Source of the DNA: Chitinophaga sp. LS1
GTDB lineage: Bacteria; Bacteroidota; Bacteroidia; Chitinophagales; Chitinophagaceae
Direction: 5' to 3'
Length of the DNA stretch: 64,000 nucleotides
Assembly (NCBI RefSeq): GCF_034274695.1
Contig: NZ_CP128362.1
Coordinates: 4,590,501-4,654,500 of the forward strand
The translations under genes were made by a program, and so were the position numbers. This document shows positions 51,258 through 60,495 of the stretch, one piece after another. Every line of letters starts with the position of its first letter. Position 1 is the stretch's first letter. The notes beneath the pieces are model-generated. The model did no database searches. It was not told the DNA's origin and saw only the letters and a list, made by a program, of their open reading frames with translations.

Positions 51258-51449
51258 ATGACATTACTAAGTACTTTTTCCTCCACTAATATCCTTGTTA
51301 TTTTTGTGATGTTTCTTTTACCGGTTATAATAGTATTTGTCATACTAAACCTATTGCCGAAGAAAAATTCAGCAGGAAGAAAGTACACTCTCCTTCTGAT
51401 CGGAATTGCTTTGTTAAGTATGCTCGTTGTATACACTCTTGTACTATAA
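51258..51449 (+). CDS. Small two-helix membrane protein
   Basis: 63 residues with helices ILVIFVMFLLPVIIVFVILN and YTLLLIGIALLSMLVVYTLV separated by KKNSAGRK. No family is recognised. It precedes the DUF5071 gene by 36 bp and may be co-transcribed. Confidence 0.5.
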   Translation: MTLLSTFSSTNILVIFVMFLLPVIIVFVILNLLPKKNSAGRKYTLLLIGIALLSMLVVYTLVL

Positions 51450-51485
51450 CCAGTAAAAGACATTGGAATAAAAAATAACCCAATC

Positions 51486-51857
51486 ATGAAAAGTTATATT
51501 CCTAAGGCAAAAGATGACCTTCAGGCCGTTAGCATTTTGGAAGAGTTACCATTTGAAGAAGTCCGCATGGACGTAATCAGGCTATTAGAATGGGTACAGG
51601 ATCTTCGCTGGCATGTGTCGAGACCAATAGGAGAATATCTGGCGCCGCATGTGAATGAGATCAAAGATGAAATATTGCAGGTCTTTTCGACCGATGATGA
51701 TGAATGGAAGTTTAGTATCATGGCTGGCTTGATAAAACAGGCACCTATTAAACTGGATGAGGAACTGGAAGTGGTGATTAAGAGAATGAGGGATAGCCCG
51801 ACGCAGAGAGAAGAAGATGCAGATCTGAAATGGATCGCCGAGAAGATATTAAATTAG
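51486..51857 (+). CDS. DUF5071-family protein
   Basis: 123 residues with MKSYIPKAKDDLQAVSILEE, VIRLLEWVQDLRWHVSRPIG and DDDEWKFSIMAGLIKQAPIK, the DUF5071 (HEAT-like) pattern. Members are small cytosolic proteins of unknown function, some found near toxin loci. A terminator at 51904 follows. Confidence 0.75.
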   Translation: MKSYIPKAKDDLQAVSILEELPFEEVRMDVIRLLEWVQDLRWHVSRPIGEYLAPHVNEIKDEILQVFSTDDDEWKFSIMAGLIKQAPIKLDEELEVVIKRMRDSPTQREEDADLKWIAEKILN

Positions 51858-51903
51858 TGGTGCTGCGAAAATGAATTGATTTTCAGGAACAAAAGATATT
51901 AAA

Positions 51904-51932
51904 ATGGTACGCTGGCAGTGTACCATTTCTTT
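51904..51932 (+). terminator. Rho-independent terminator
   Basis: ATGGTAC and GTACCAT form the stem, followed by TTCTTTT, about 47 bp after the DUF5071 stop. Confidence 0.65.
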
Positions 51933-51937
51933 TGTAT

Positions 51938-52225
51938 ATGACCAAACTCATAGCAGGATTTAGCAGCTTTTTGTTTATTATTTCCTGCCAGCAGGGCAAT
52001 ACATCAACTGCTGAGCAAGAGTCTGTAAATCAAAAAGTCACTTCTGCTCACGAATTAGAATTGATCGTACCGCGTAGCCATAATTTAAAATTAGTTTACA
52101 CCATAGTGACAATCTTAAAACCCTCCCCATACTCCTTCATCTCAATCGAATTCGCCACCTTCCCCGGCAGCTCCACCATCATATTCTTCCACGGCGTATA
52201 TGGCAATACCTTCCACATCTGCTGA
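51938..52225 (+). pseudogene. Truncated lipoprotein gene
   Basis: The N-terminus is a lipoprotein signal (MTKLIAGFSSFLFIISC) and a Q/S/T-rich linker. After about residue 50 the frame is antisense to a monooxygenase remnant, so the native C-terminus has been lost. Confidence 0.5.
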
Positions 52226-52392
52226 CTCATCCCTCAAATACCTGCCTGATAATTGCTTTCTGTTTATTGATGTCTTTCCGATCGTAGTAAAAAGGACTTG
52301 ATGGTCACCTGCCATCCGTATTTACTCAGCCACCAGCCGGGCACCGGACCAGCGATGCTGGCGCCGGAGATGAGTATATGTTTTCCTTTCAT
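52096..52392 (-). pseudogene. FAD-dependent monooxygenase with internal deletion
   Basis: The start reads MKGKHILISGASIAGPVPGW then WLSKYGWQVTI, the FAD-binding GxSxAG motif of aromatic-ring monooxygenases. Stops follow, and the end reads MWKVLPYTPWKNMMVELPGK, VANSIEMKEYGEGFKIVTMV. Only the two termini of a ~400-residue enzyme remain. Confidence 0.55.
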
Positions 52393-52570
52393 ATTGTAAA
52401 AGTAGCTGAAACAATCCTATCCAGGTAAAGCCAACCAAAATGACCGGTAAAAACCAATTTTGAACCGGTGAAATATCTGAACCTTCTAAAGGCCGACTTT
52501 TACCCCATGAAAAATCAAGGTCCGAAATATCAACACAAAAATATTTTTATATTTACATAAACACCCCGTT

Positions 52571-53155
52571 ATGGCTATCAACACCCCAGATGAATTCTTC
52601 GCACACCTTTCCCAATGGAAAGATGAACTGCTCACCCTACGCAAGATCCTCCTCAAAACCGGCCTGGAAGAAACCTTCAAATGGGGTAAACCCACCTACA
52701 CTTCCAATGGCAAAAACATAGTAGGCATCAGCGACTTCAAATCCTACTGCGGACTCTGGTTTTTCCAGGGAGCCTTATTAGCAGACAATGCCAAAGTATT
52801 GATCAACGCCCAGGAAGGTACAAAGGCCATGCGTTCCATGCGCTTCGCCTCCGTAAAAGAAATTGATGAAAAACTGATCAAAGATTACGTGGCCGAAGCA
52901 GTGGCCAATGAAGCCAAAGGCATCAAAATAACCGCTGATAAAAACAAGCCGCTGATTATTCCAAAAGAACTACAAGACCTGTTAGACACAAACCCCGTAC
53001 TAAGGGAGAAATTTGAAAAACTAAGTAAAACCAATCAACGGGATTTCGCAGAACACATCGCCACCGCAAAACAGGAAAAAACCAAACAGGCAAGATTAGA
53101 AAAAGTAGCCACCCTCATAGCACAAGGTATCGGTCTGCACGATAAATATAAATAA
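52571..53155 (+). CDS. YdeI/OmpD-associated family protein
   Basis: 194 residues. The N-terminal DUF1801-type domain has LRKILLKTGLEETFKWGKPT, GISDFKSYCGLWFFQGALL and MRSMRFASVKEIDEKLIKDY. The C-terminal OmdA-like part has IPKELQDLLDTNPVLREKFE and SKTNQRDFAEHIATAKQEKT. Cytosolic; the biochemical role of the family is unclear. Complete length. Confidence 0.85.
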   Translation: MAINTPDEFFAHLSQWKDELLTLRKILLKTGLEETFKWGKPTYTSNGKNIVGISDFKSYCGLWFFQGALLADNAKVLINAQEGTKAMRSMRFASVKEIDEKLIKDYVAEAVANEAKGIKITADKNKPLIIPKELQDLLDTNPVLREKFEKLSKTNQRDFAEHIATAKQEKTKQARLEKVATLIAQGIGLHDKYK

Positions 53156-53195
53156 ACACGCATACGACTTTGGCAGGTTGTGACCCTAAATAACC

Positions 53196-53230
53196 CCAAA
53201 AAACAGTCCCGCCACGACTGGCAGGACTGA
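53196..53230 (-). terminator. Terminator of the SusCD operon
   Basis: On the - strand CAGTCCTGCCA pairs with TGGCGGGACTG and a T-run (TTTTTTGGGG) follows. It is 36 bp after the susD stop. Confidence 0.7.
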
Positions 53231-53265
53231 TTCCATTTTCGTCATTTTATCTAAATCGAACTGCG

Positions 53266-54681
53266 TTATTCCTTATCCCACCAAATCCTCGCTACATCCG
53301 TATTCCCACCATCCAGGCGCTCCACTGCAATTGCCAGGTTATCCGGATTGGTCGTCGCCTCTGATGTCGCATACTTAAACCGCCTCGGTATCTCCCCACT
53401 CTCATTCGCCGCATTTACCGAAGGCGTCAACACCGGGTACCCCGTCTTCCGCCATATATTCCACGCATACAAACCATTCGGATACACCGCTATAAACTGC
53501 TGTATCGCGATCTTCTTCACATTATCTGTGCCCCATACAACTCCTTCCTGTGATAAATACTCATCCGGCATATCCTCTCCCCAATCATCAAAAGACAACT
53601 GAATTCCCGCAGCATATAAAGCTGCCGCACTCTCCGTCGTCCAACCCAGATTCGCTGCCTCTGCCCGAACCAGCGTGATATATGCCGCTGAGATCAATAC
53701 CATCGGACTTGTCTGCAATCGCAGATCTCCCCGTAATATCCTCGCATAACCCGTATGCGCCGCCGTCCAGTTCACAATCTCCGTCCTCGTTACACCATAA
53801 GGCAATCCCAAAGAAGAGGATGTCGTATCCCCCACAGTCGTCGTCGCACCACCAAAAGCATGCTGACGCGTATCACCTAACGATGCCATCAGATCGGTCA
53901 TCGTTTCACTCTCCCCATAATCTGAGCGGGAATAATATGTCTGGTACCAAAGATTCTGATAAGCATCTCCCGGATAAACAATACTGAAATTCTCATCATT
54001 TGCAGAAATATACCCGCCTGCATTGCCAAGCGCTGTATTAAACGCTGTCGCGGCCGTTCCACCCGCGTCCGGATAGCGCTTCGATAATTGTATCGATGCC
54101 AGCATAATAATAGAATTGCCTACCCGCTTCCATGCATCAGGATCACCATCAAATGCAATGTCCCCATCAATGGTCGATGCATCAATAGAATCTACCGCAC
54201 CTCTGATTGTACTGATAATACCACTATAAATATCCTCCTGCTTATCGTACGCCGGCTTGGTATTCGCATCCCCCTGCAATGCTTCACTATACGGTACATC
54301 CCCCCAGTTATTTGTAATATTCAAATAGTAATACTGTTGCAGGATCTTAACGACCTGCACCATATTATTAGTAGTACTACCTGCATACCCCATTCGGATA
54401 ATCTGCTGCAAATAATTCAGGTAAGCGGAATAATACCCGGTGAAAGAAGAAGAGTTGTCTGAATAAAAACAAGTACCCGGGTATTGTGACTCCATGGCAT
54501 ACTGCACATAAATCCCCTGAGTAATGTAAGTCGATGCTGTATACGCCAGTGTATAAGTCAGAAAACCTCCCGCATCTCCAGTATTTACCGCCGTAGGATT
54601 TTCGTTCGTATCTCCGAAGTCTTTTATTTTACTACAAGAGAACAAACCGGCTATCAAAAAACAATATATATACTTTCTCAT
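53266..54681 (-). CDS. SusD-like outer-membrane glycan-binding lipoprotein (SusD-like_2 type)
   Basis: 471 residues. Signal and lipobox MRKYIYCFLIAGLFSC put Cys16 as the lipid anchor. KIKDFGDTNENPTAVN and the TPR-like helices (YYSAYLNYLQQIIRMG, VVKILQQYYYLNITNNWGDV) fit the SusD/RagB superfamily, of the type that begins 'FGDTNxNP'. It binds glycan at the cell surface together with its SusC partner, which lies 16 bp upstream. Full length. Confidence 0.9.
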   Translation of the reverse strand: MRKYIYCFLIAGLFSCSKIKDFGDTNENPTAVNTGDAGGFLTYTLAYTASTYITQGIYVQYAMESQYPGTCFYSDNSSSFTGYYSAYLNYLQQIIRMGYAGSTTNNMVQVVKILQQYYYLNITNNWGDVPYSEALQGDANTKPAYDKQEDIYSGIISTIRGAVDSIDASTIDGDIAFDGDPDAWKRVGNSIIMLASIQLSKRYPDAGGTAATAFNTALGNAGGYISANDENFSIVYPGDAYQNLWYQTYYSRSDYGESETMTDLMASLGDTRQHAFGGATTTVGDTTSSSLGLPYGVTRTEIVNWTAAHTGYARILRGDLRLQTSPMVLISAAYITLVRAEAANLGWTTESAAALYAAGIQLSFDDWGEDMPDEYLSQEGVVWGTDNVKKIAIQQFIAVYPNGLYAWNIWRKTGYPVLTPSVNAANESGEIPRRFKYATSEATTNPDNLAIAVERLDGGNTDVARIWWDKE

Positions 54682-54697
54682 TGTTGTCGATTTAGAA

Positions 54698-57600
54698 TTA
54701 AAAGTTCAGTGTCACATTCATACCATAACTTCTGCTACCAGGCAGGTTAGCCGATTCCCCATACACATTGGCAATCTCTGACGGATCAAAGTCACCACCT
54801 GTCTTGCTATACAGCAACCATAAGTTACGCGCCACCAGCGATACATTCGCGCTGTTAAATACCTTGTCTAGTCTCAGCTTTTTCAAGGGTACATTATAAC
54901 CAACAGAAATTTCACGCAGCTTCACAAACGTCAGGTCATATACATAATCATTAAAGATGTAATTGTTGTACATGTTCTGATAGTAGGTATGTGTATCTAC
55001 ATAAGTATCTACTTCAGTTCCATCAGCTGTATACCCTTTTAAATGCATACCTCCGCCATCTTCCACCGCATCCCTTTTAGGTTTACCTCTGTCATTCAGC
55101 CCGGCAGTTCTCGCTGTCAAGCCACTGAACGTACCCCACACTTCAGATAAGGAAACGAATTTGCCACCCAATTGCCAGTCTATATTAAAACTGAGCGTAA
55201 AGTTTTTCATGATCGTAAATGAGTTCTGTACACCCCCTGTATGTGTAGGCAAAACACTTCCATAATTGTAGGTAGAATTATTGACAAATGAAGTTCCACT
55301 GGCATTTACCAACGGGCGGCCTTTGGCATCATACGCTTTACCACCACCAATCAGTTGTCCCCAGCGCTTACCAGCCACATGGTACAGTGAAGGGAAACTG
55401 GTACTCCATATCGTACCCTGACTCGCCGTTTGATTGATATTGTATTCCTTACTGATTTCCTCCACATCGTTCTTAATGAGTGGAGACCAGTTAGATGTCA
55501 GGTACCATTTGAAATTCTTTGTAGACACGGGTATTACATTCAGGCTAAATTCCATCCCGCTGCGCTCAATAGCACCTATATTCGTCAACATAGATACATA
55601 TCCGCTGGCGCCATTGATGGTCACTGTATAAGGAAAATCCTTATCCTTGGTTTTGAAATAAGTAGCGGCAATGGTGATCCTGTCTTTCAGGAAACCCAGA
55701 TCCATGCCCAATTCAAATGATTGGGAAGCAGCCCCGTGAATCTTTGAATCTACCAATGCTGCGTTCGTATACATAAGCAGATTACCATTCCATTTGTTAT
55801 TCAGAATACCATATAGTGATCCCGGATACCTGTAAGCACCAAATGTTTCACTGGTAGTACCTAATGCTTTGGGTACTTCACCCCAGGAGGCCCTTACCTT
55901 ACCATAGTTGAGGAATGGTAACACGTTTTTAGTAAATTCAGAAAATACAAATGAGCCCCCGATTGATTTAGAGAATACACTATTATCATCAGCCGGTAGT
56001 GTACTGAAATAGTCGTTTCTGGCAGTCGCATTCAAAAACAGGAAGTTCTTATATCCCAGGTTCAGGTTGCCGAAAAATGCACGGTATTTTTCTTCTGATC
56101 TGCCGTTGCCGGATGTAGCCGTGTTTACAGAGTTGCTGATCGTGTAAAGATTATAAATGGATAATCCTCCACTCGTAGCAGCATAGTTTGTTTTAAGGAG
56201 GTACTTGTAAAAGTCCGCACCCGCCATCGCATTGATTGAGAAATCATGGATCTTTTTATTATAACTACCCTGCAATTCGATATTGCGCTTGTTATTATTT
56301 TCGCTATAGGTATAATAATAACCAACCTCTCCCGTCTGTCCACCACTCATGGCCAGATCTGAGCTACGCATATTTTCTATCCAGAGTATCGCCTGTTGTT
56401 TGCGGTAGGTAGCTGTGAATTTCAGGTCCTTATTTACTTCGTAAGTAAAGGATGCATTGCCAAAAATGCGATCAGTATTTTTATTGTAGTTGACATTGTT
56501 CAGATAGGTATAAGGGTTATACCAGTAGTTGCCGGAATAGAAATTGTCTGGATCTGAACTACTGTAGGATGTTGGATTCAGGTGGTTCCAGCTGGCATAT
56601 ACCCCATCATCCGTCTTCAGGTTTTGCAGTTCCTTCATAATACCAATATCCAGGTCCCTGTGAAACCACTGGTTAAAACTTCCCGTCGTTGCATTGGCAT
56701 AACCATCACTTACTTCGCCAAAAAGGAAAGTATTATCATAGGTGATATTTGCAGCTACCGAAAAGTGGTTATTAATAGCATAGGTACCAGTCGCATTCAG
56801 GTTGTTGCGCTTTTGATATTGCGTAGGTACCATGCCTTTGATGTACTGGTTTTGATACGCCAGTTTAAAGTTTAGCTTATCACTGTTATTCGAAAATGAT
56901 ACACTGTTATTGGCAGTAATACCTTTGTTAAAGAAGCTTTTTGCATTGTTCGGCTGTGGTGTAAGGGCGGCTGTCTTGTAGGAGTATTTAGTGCCGCCAT
57001 ACCATGCATACCAGGGAATATATTCCTGCCCGCTCATCTTCGGACCCCAGCTGGCATCATCCGCATAGTCATGATAATACTTACCATCCAGCGCCTGCCA
57101 TGCTTCCGGTTGCCCTGTTGTATAATGGTATTGAATAAGTGTATCAGAAGATCCGCCGGCATATTCATTCTGATAACGCGGCAGGTTCATAACATTGTCT
57201 ACCTGGATCCCCATATTCACCTGCACACCTACTCCATTACCTTTAGCACCTTTTTTCATAGTGATCACTACCGCACCATTCGCACCTCTTGAGCCGTACA
57301 ATGCACCGGCTGCAGGGCCTTGCAGAATGCTCACATCCTGTATCTCATCCTGGTTGATACTGTTGATGTTTGAAATAATGGTACCATCTACAATGTAAAT
57401 GGGTGAATTGTCTGAACCGGTAGAAAAACCTGTAACACCTCTTAACAGGATAGAAGCATTAGATCCCAGCTTGGCGGCAGACTGGCTCCTGACCTGCAAA
57501 CCAGCTACTTTACCTGCCAATGCATTGCTAAAATCGCTTTGCCGGATGGTGTTAATCTGTTCACCGGTTACTACCTGTGCATTGTAGGAAGTAGACCGTT

Positions 57601-57952
57601 TAGATTGTTGTGTACCATAAGCGCCGGATACAAGGACCTCTGACAAATCACTGGCAGCGGGCTTCATTACGACATTGAGTTGTGCAATAGCTGTGATCTG
57701 AATATTTTCCGTTTTAAAACCAACACTGCGTAATACCAATGTTTTAGTTTTTGCAGGCACACTGATGGAGAATGTACCATCCGGACCGGTGACGGTACCA
57801 AAGGATGTTCCGACTACACCGACGGTGACTCCCGGTATAGGTTCATCATCAATACCGACTACCTTTCCGGTAATTTTTCTGGTGTCCTGGGCCATGAGGA
57901 GACTGACTTTCAATAGAAAGATCAAAAGGAGCGCGGGTAATTTTCCTTTCAT
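54698..57952 (-). CDS. SusC-like TonB-dependent outer-membrane transporter
   Basis: 1084 residues. The signal peptide MKGKLPALLLIFLLKVSLLMAQ is followed by a CarboxypepD_reg-like domain (KITGKVVGIDDEPIPGVTVG), a plug domain (NALAGKVAGLQVRSQSAAKL, LLRGVTGFSTGSDNSPIYIV, LYGSRGANGAVVITMKKG) and a 22-strand barrel ending SYGMNVTLNF. It imports oligosaccharides with energy from TonB. It is transcribed first in the susCD pair, and no anti-sigma/ECF pair is adjacent. Confidence 0.95.
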   Translation of the reverse strand: MKGKLPALLLIFLLKVSLLMAQDTRKITGKVVGIDDEPIPGVTVGVVGTSFGTVTGPDGTFSISVPAKTKTLVLRSVGFKTENIQITAIAQLNVVMKPAASDLSEVLVSGAYGTQQSKRSTSYNAQVVTGEQINTIRQSDFSNALAGKVAGLQVRSQSAAKLGSNASILLRGVTGFSTGSDNSPIYIVDGTIISNINSINQDEIQDVSILQGPAAGALYGSRGANGAVVITMKKGAKGNGVGVQVNMGIQVDNVMNLPRYQNEYAGGSSDTLIQYHYTTGQPEAWQALDGKYYHDYADDASWGPKMSGQEYIPWYAWYGGTKYSYKTAALTPQPNNAKSFFNKGITANNSVSFSNNSDKLNFKLAYQNQYIKGMVPTQYQKRNNLNATGTYAINNHFSVAANITYDNTFLFGEVSDGYANATTGSFNQWFHRDLDIGIMKELQNLKTDDGVYASWNHLNPTSYSSSDPDNFYSGNYWYNPYTYLNNVNYNKNTDRIFGNASFTYEVNKDLKFTATYRKQQAILWIENMRSSDLAMSGGQTGEVGYYYTYSENNNKRNIELQGSYNKKIHDFSINAMAGADFYKYLLKTNYAATSGGLSIYNLYTISNSVNTATSGNGRSEEKYRAFFGNLNLGYKNFLFLNATARNDYFSTLPADDNSVFSKSIGGSFVFSEFTKNVLPFLNYGKVRASWGEVPKALGTTSETFGAYRYPGSLYGILNNKWNGNLLMYTNAALVDSKIHGAASQSFELGMDLGFLKDRITIAATYFKTKDKDFPYTVTINGASGYVSMLTNIGAIERSGMEFSLNVIPVSTKNFKWYLTSNWSPLIKNDVEEISKEYNINQTASQGTIWSTSFPSLYHVAGKRWGQLIGGGKAYDAKGRPLVNASGTSFVNNSTYNYGSVLPTHTGGVQNSFTIMKNFTLSFNIDWQLGGKFVSLSEVWGTFSGLTARTAGLNDRGKPKRDAVEDGGGMHLKGYTADGTEVDTYVDTHTYYQNMYNNYIFNDYVYDLTFVKLREISVGYNVPLKKLRLDKVFNSANVSLVARNLWLLYSKTGGDFDPSEIANVYGESANLPGSRSYGMNVTLNF

Positions 57953-58589
57953 AGTTGTTTGAATTTAGATTTTGGTTTAAAAAAAAGAACCTGAGTAGGT
58001 GTTGGCAATAAGTCCCTCTCCGCGATTCAGAGTGAGAATCACGGACGTTAATAAGCATCATAATAAGGCGCGTTGCCGCGTCACTTTCAATAGTTGTTTT
58101 GCAATCTTTTAAATACAAATTTGCTTATACCCCGTCAGCATAGGTATAGCCAAAGACATTCATTCACATATGATTGAATAACAAAATAACAGGATCATCA
58201 TTTCGCCATTTTGGTTGACATTTATGTTTTAATCAAATGATAAGTTCAATAGTTCGGGTACTATAACTGGATAAAAACTTAGTGCGTCTTTTGCTCATAT
58301 AAAAATAGTAAAAGCAAAGATTCCTTGTTTGTATTTATCAAATTTTAAGAAGAGTCAGCTAAAATACGGGCAACCTGTTTTACAATATATAGGGATCATA
58401 TAATATGATTATATGTATTTCCTTTGGGGGTAAAAGCCATATCTACAGGGCGATTGGTTGATTATTGAGCACCCGGATTTTCTATATAGAGTGCGGTGCT
58501 TATTAACTTGTGGATTTTTTTATATTGGGTGCAGCACTATGGTGTGAATTATATTTATGGTATATTCGTCTTATTGACAATTATAGCCG
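57953..58589. promoter_or_regulatory. Divergent intergenic region between susC and the GH43 gene
   Basis: 637 bp without a gene. Both transcripts start here in opposite directions. AT-rich inverted stretches occur near 58390-58420 (ATCATATAATATGATTATATG). I see no convincing operator or TAnnTTTG match. Confidence 0.5.
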
Positions 58590-59561
58590 ATGAGACATCT
58601 ATTTACCTTTATCCTGCTCACGCTGACAACATTTCTGCACGCACAGATCCATCCTGCTGCTCCCTGGCCGGATAACAATGGCAATCATATTCAGGCACAT
58701 GGTGGTGGCATTATCAAAATCAAAGATACTTACTATTGGTACGGTGAAGAAAGACGGCAGGGACTGGATACCGGGTATCGTTATGTGAGTTGTTATGCAA
58801 GTAAAGACCTGATGCACTGGACTTCCAAAGGGGATGTGTTAAAATTGTCTGATCCTGAAAATCTCGGACATCATTGGGTATTGGAAAGACCGAAAGTATA
58901 TTACAATAAGAAATCTAAAAAGTACGTCATGTACTTTCACCTCGATAACCGTAGTTATAAATTCGCCCGGGTGGGGATTGCGGTGAGCAATAAACCCGAT
59001 GGTAATTATACTTACGTAAAGAGCTTTCGCCCGCTGGGTTTCGAAAGCCGTGATATCGGGCAGTTCATCGATGATGATGGTACGGCGTATATAGTATTTG
59101 AAGACAGGCCCAATGGCTTTCACATTGCGAAGTTGTCAGATGATTACATGGATGTGGAGAAGGATATGAGCCTGGTGAAAGCACCAATGGAAGGAGGGGC
59201 GATTGTACATTATAAAGGACTGTATTATTCCATTGGTTCACGGCTCACAGGCTGGGACCCTAATCCCAATAAATACGCTACTGCTCCGACCCTGGAAGGT
59301 CCGTGGACGGAGTTTAAAGACATCGCACCACCAGAAAAGAAAACGTACGGCTCACAATCTACGATGTTACTGAAAGTAGATACCACGGTGATATTTATGG
59401 GTGATATCTGGAAGCCTAAAGAACAATGGAATTCCGCGTACCTTTGGATGCCATTGCAGATAGGTGATGGAAAGCTATTCCTGCCGGAGCCTCAGCCCTG
59501 GACGATAGATGTGAAGACGGGGGCGTGGAAAAGGATAGATGCATCCACGGAGTCTAAATGA
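58590..59561 (+). CDS. GH43 family exo-beta-1,3-galactanase-like enzyme (GH43_24 type)
   Basis: 323 residues with a signal peptide (MRHLFTFILLTLTTFLHAQ). The five-bladed propeller sequence has IQAHGGGIIKIKDTYYWYGE, SCYASKDLMHWTSKGDVL, VLERPKVYYNKKSKKYVMYF, SFRPLGFESRDIGQFIDDDG, MEGGAIVHYKGLYYSIGSRL and TGWDPNPNKYATAPTLEGPW. This closely follows characterised exo-beta-1,3-galactanases, which strip side-chain-bearing galactose from arabinogalactan backbones. Glu in LERPK and in APMEGG are candidate active-site residues. Periplasmic or surface. Confidence 0.85.
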   Translation: MRHLFTFILLTLTTFLHAQIHPAAPWPDNNGNHIQAHGGGIIKIKDTYYWYGEERRQGLDTGYRYVSCYASKDLMHWTSKGDVLKLSDPENLGHHWVLERPKVYYNKKSKKYVMYFHLDNRSYKFARVGIAVSNKPDGNYTYVKSFRPLGFESRDIGQFIDDDGTAYIVFEDRPNGFHIAKLSDDYMDVEKDMSLVKAPMEGGAIVHYKGLYYSIGSRLTGWDPNPNKYATAPTLEGPWTEFKDIAPPEKKTYGSQSTMLLKVDTTVIFMGDIWKPKEQWNSAYLWMPLQIGDGKLFLPEPQPWTIDVKTGAWKRIDASTESK

Positions 59562-59690
59562 GATGGTATGATGCATCTGTGGTATCTAAATGAGATGGTA
59601 TGATGCATTCATGATATCTAAATAAGATGGTATGACGCATTCATGTTATCTAATGAGATAGATGGTATGATGCATTCATGTTATCTAAAT
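59531..59690 (+). repeat. 32-bp tandem repeats beginning in the GH43 stop region
   Basis: TCTAAATGAGATGGTATGAT-type units start at 59553, 59585, 59617 and 59649 (32-bp steps) with a shorter one at 59684. The consensus runs TCTAAATGAGATGGTATGAT then GCATTCATGTTA. A degenerate unit overlaps the last codons of the GH43 gene (GGATAGATGCATCCACGGAG), so the array grew from the gene's 3' end. Function unknown. Confidence 0.8.
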
Positions 59691-59759
59691 AAGAGGCCAT
59701 TTTACCGAAATAGAATTATTCCATAAAGCAACTCCCTTCATCCGTATTTGCCTGTTTTT

Positions 59760-60299
59760 TTACGCTAGCAACAGCTCCCTAATCGTTCCATTTCCGGGCA
59801 AATCCACTGCGACTACCACCACCTTACCACCAGGCGGTAAGTCCACCGTTTTATAATACCAATCCACGCCATTCCGCCCCAATACTGCCTTGCCCCTTTC
59901 TAATATGCTGCCTGCAGCATCGACTACCCGTACTTCCACTTCCGCAACCCTGAATTCATCTTTCGCCGTCACCACCACATCCATCTCTTCCAACCGGATT
60001 TGCTGGATCTCCGGAGACCTGAAAGCATCCTTCACCGCCATATTATAAGCATTCTGGCCAGGTCCTGCGAGGGATTGATAATAAGCCTTTAACACCGGAT
60101 CTTTCAGTATTACCTTGGCATAAGCCGCCGCAATTTTCATCTTATATCTTGCTTCCAGCTGTTTTTTCGTTGGCTTTTTCTTTGACGGACCGCGTTTCTT
60201 CGCCATGATTATCTGCCCGTTCCTTTCGTAAATCGTGATTTGATCGCCGAGCGTGCCTCGCACGAGTTGGAGGAGTATGTTGTCTTTTACAAGCGCCAT
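59760..60299 (-). CDS. Intact paralogue of the IS-split gene, unknown function
   Basis: 179 residues from ATG 60299 (MALVKDNILLQLVRGTLGDQ); an upstream TTG is less likely. The N-terminal half has a basic segment (KKRGPSKKKPTKKQLEARYK) and a helical part (ILKDPVLKAYYQSLAGPGQN). The C-terminal half looks like a beta-sandwich (EEMDVVVTAKDEFRVAEVEV, LGRNGVDWYYKTVDLPPGGK). No signal peptide. The same architecture is seen in the broken gene at 42621-47226. Function unknown. Confidence 0.75.
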   Translation of the reverse strand: MALVKDNILLQLVRGTLGDQITIYERNGQIIMAKKRGPSKKKPTKKQLEARYKMKIAAAYAKVILKDPVLKAYYQSLAGPGQNAYNMAVKDAFRSPEIQQIRLEEMDVVVTAKDEFRVAEVEVRVVDAAGSILERGKAVLGRNGVDWYYKTVDLPPGGKVVVVAVDLPGNGTIRELLLA

Positions 60300-60460
60300 A
60301 ACAAACAATTTTGGGATTATAAGAACAATATTAATACATACGCTGGAGCTATAGTGTGACTATAATACCAAATGAGTACTAACACATCACTAAATATTCA
60401 CCTCAATATCAAATCGATATATGGATGTACTTGTAATGACCTTATAATGTCGTTTTGGTA

Positions 60461-60489
60461 TTGTAGTCACGACGTATTTTGTACCTTTG
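60461..60489 (+). promoter_or_regulatory. Bacteroidota-type promoter of dusB
   Basis: TACCTTTG at 60482-60489 is an exact TAnnTTTG -7 box, with TTG at 60461-60463 eighteen bases upstream as the -33 element. The dusB ATG begins only 6 bases after the -7 box, so the mRNA may be leaderless or nearly so. Confidence 0.65.
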
Positions 60490-60495
60490 CACCCT

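Noticed and set aside
55430..57962. Several + strand ORFs across susC
   Set aside because: Antisense shadows of the TonB-dependent transporter.
59553..59690. CRISPR array at the 32-bp repeats
   Set aside because: The units are directly adjacent with no unique spacers.
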